The notes under the pieces were generated by a model, which was not told the origin of the DNA, searched no databases, and worked only from the letters and a program-made list of their open reading frames with translations. Shown here one piece after another: positions 11,789 through 12,496 of a DNA stretch of 12,496 bases (positions are counted from its first letter, which is position 1; every line of letters starts with the position of its first letter). Origin of the DNA: JBFMGS01 sp040752635 (GTDB lineage: Bacteria; Bacillota; SHA-98; UBA4971); assembly GCA_040752635.1 (NCBI GenBank), contig JBFMGS010000060.1:1-12496 (forward strand). The letters are read 5' to 3'. Position numbers and translations under genes: made by a program.

Positions 11789-12496
11789 GCTCATGGATGT
11801 CACGGTCTACATCGCGCTCGCGGTATCCACTTTGAGGATGGCAACTCCCCTCATCCTGGCCTCGCTCGGCGGGGTATTCTCTGAACGTTCGGGGGTGGTG
11901 AACATCGCCCTCGAGGGGATCATGCTCATCGGCGCGTTCATGGCGATGCTTGTCTCGCATTTCACCAGGATGCCGTGGCTCGGTGTGCTGGGCGCTGTGG
12001 TGTCAGGAGTGGCGGTCGCAGCGATTCACGCCGTGGTGTCCATAAGGTACAGGGCGAACCAGGTGGTAAGCGGGGTCGCCATTAACATCTTCGCGCTCGG
12101 GTTTACCGGGTTCATGCTCCGGAGGGTGTTCGAGCACGCCGGGCAGTCCCCGCCGGTGCCCAAAGTTGCGGACTGGACGATCCCGGTCCTCGAGAAGGTC
12201 CCCGTGCTGGGCCTGATGATAGGAAGACACACGCCTTTCGTGTACATTGCTCTCCTCACCGTGGTCCTGTCGCATTTCGTGCTGTTCAGGACGGCACTTG
12301 GGCTTCGCGTAAGGGCGGTGGGCGAGCACCCGCGCGCAGCGGAGACCGTTGGGATCGATGTGTTCAAGATCAGGTACATGTGTGTGCTTGCGAGCGGGGT
12401 CCTTGCAGGCCTTGGCGGGGCGTCGCTGTCGCTCGGATTCCTCAGCCAGTTCCAGGAGAACATGACCGGCGGCCGGGGATTCATCGCTCTTGCGGC
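11778..12496 (+). CDS. nucleoside-type ABC transporter permease 2 (NupQ-like), cut by window end
   Basis: The first 239 residues of a second BPD_transp_2 permease are visible, expected full length about 300-320. The marker SGVVNIALEGIML (38-50) parallels that of permease 1, and ALGLRVRAVGEHPRAAETVGID matches the coupling-loop region. Hydrophobic helices are evident at about 22-34, 48-61, 67-83 and beyond. Start ATG 11778 has a GGGGGAG site 6 nt upstream and overlaps the end of permease 1 by 11 nt; the adjacent GTG 11781 is an alternative. With permease 1 it forms the heterodimeric membrane channel of the importer. No stop is reached before the window ends. Confidence 0.92.
   Translation, partial: MVNKLMDVTVYIALAVSTLRMATPLILASLGGVFSERSGVVNIALEGIMLIGAFMAMLVSHFTRMPWLGVLGAVVSGVAVAAIHAVVSIRYRANQVVSGVAINIFALGFTGFMLRRVFEHAGQSPPVPKVADWTIPVLEKVPVLGLMIGRHTPFVYIALLTVVLSHFVLFRTALGLRVRAVGEHPRAAETVGIDVFKIRYMCVLASGVLAGLGGASLSLGFLSQFQENMTGGRGFIALA

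Overview
This window reads as a moderately high-GC Bacillota (Firmicutes) genome, most likely an anaerobic Clostridia/Limnochordia-type lineage assembled from short reads or a metagenome. The reasons are strong AGGAGG-type ribosome sites, frequent GTG and TTG starts, a DUF6485-type Cys-rich protein, a PspC-domain protein, a nucleoside-type BMP ABC transporter, and promoter motifs resembling those of the sporulation/transition sigma factor SigH. This placement is inferred from gene content only. No rRNA, tRNA, CRISPR array or transposase gene is visible.

The window is a scaffold of three contigs: 1-5956, 6057-8552 and 8653-12496, joined by two runs of exactly 100 N. The first gap is real: it removes the 3' end of rimO and the 5' end of a glutamate dehydrogenase gene. 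The second is almost certainly false. The last 127 bp before it (8426-8552) and the first 127 bp after it (8653-8779) appear identical, as expected for two de Bruijn-graph contigs sharing one 127-mer, so there is one BMP gene, not two.

Layout. 59-919 is a D-amino-acid aminotransferase. On the minus strand follow two small genes, DUF6485 (1376-1570) and DUF6504 (995-1273), convergent with it. 1571-1985 has no gene but carries a SigH-like promoter for the minus-strand pair. 1986-2711 is a HAD hydrolase. A repeat-rich spacer leads to a 38-residue Cys/Lys microprotein (2885-3001) and a PspC/LiaF-like membrane protein (3025-3522). A SigH-like promoter (3645-3673) precedes a diacylglycerol-kinase-family lipid kinase (3825-4703), then rimO (from 4786, truncated by the gap). 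After the gap come the glutamate dehydrogenase (to 7229) and a complete BMP-type nucleoside ABC transporter cluster: binding protein (7515-8552), fused double ATPase (9097-10719), permease 1 (10658-11788) and permease 2 (from 11778, running off the window).

The protein genes are mostly recognisable families. The unusual content lies between them: a SigH-type promoter and self-complementary leader before the BMP gene; a stack of hairpins between the binding-protein and ATPase genes, including a 25-bp stem enclosing two perfect hairpins; a short repeat placed directly after the stop codons of two unrelated genes about 6 kb apart; and a microprotein whose N-terminus resembles the nickel-binding N-terminus of HypB.
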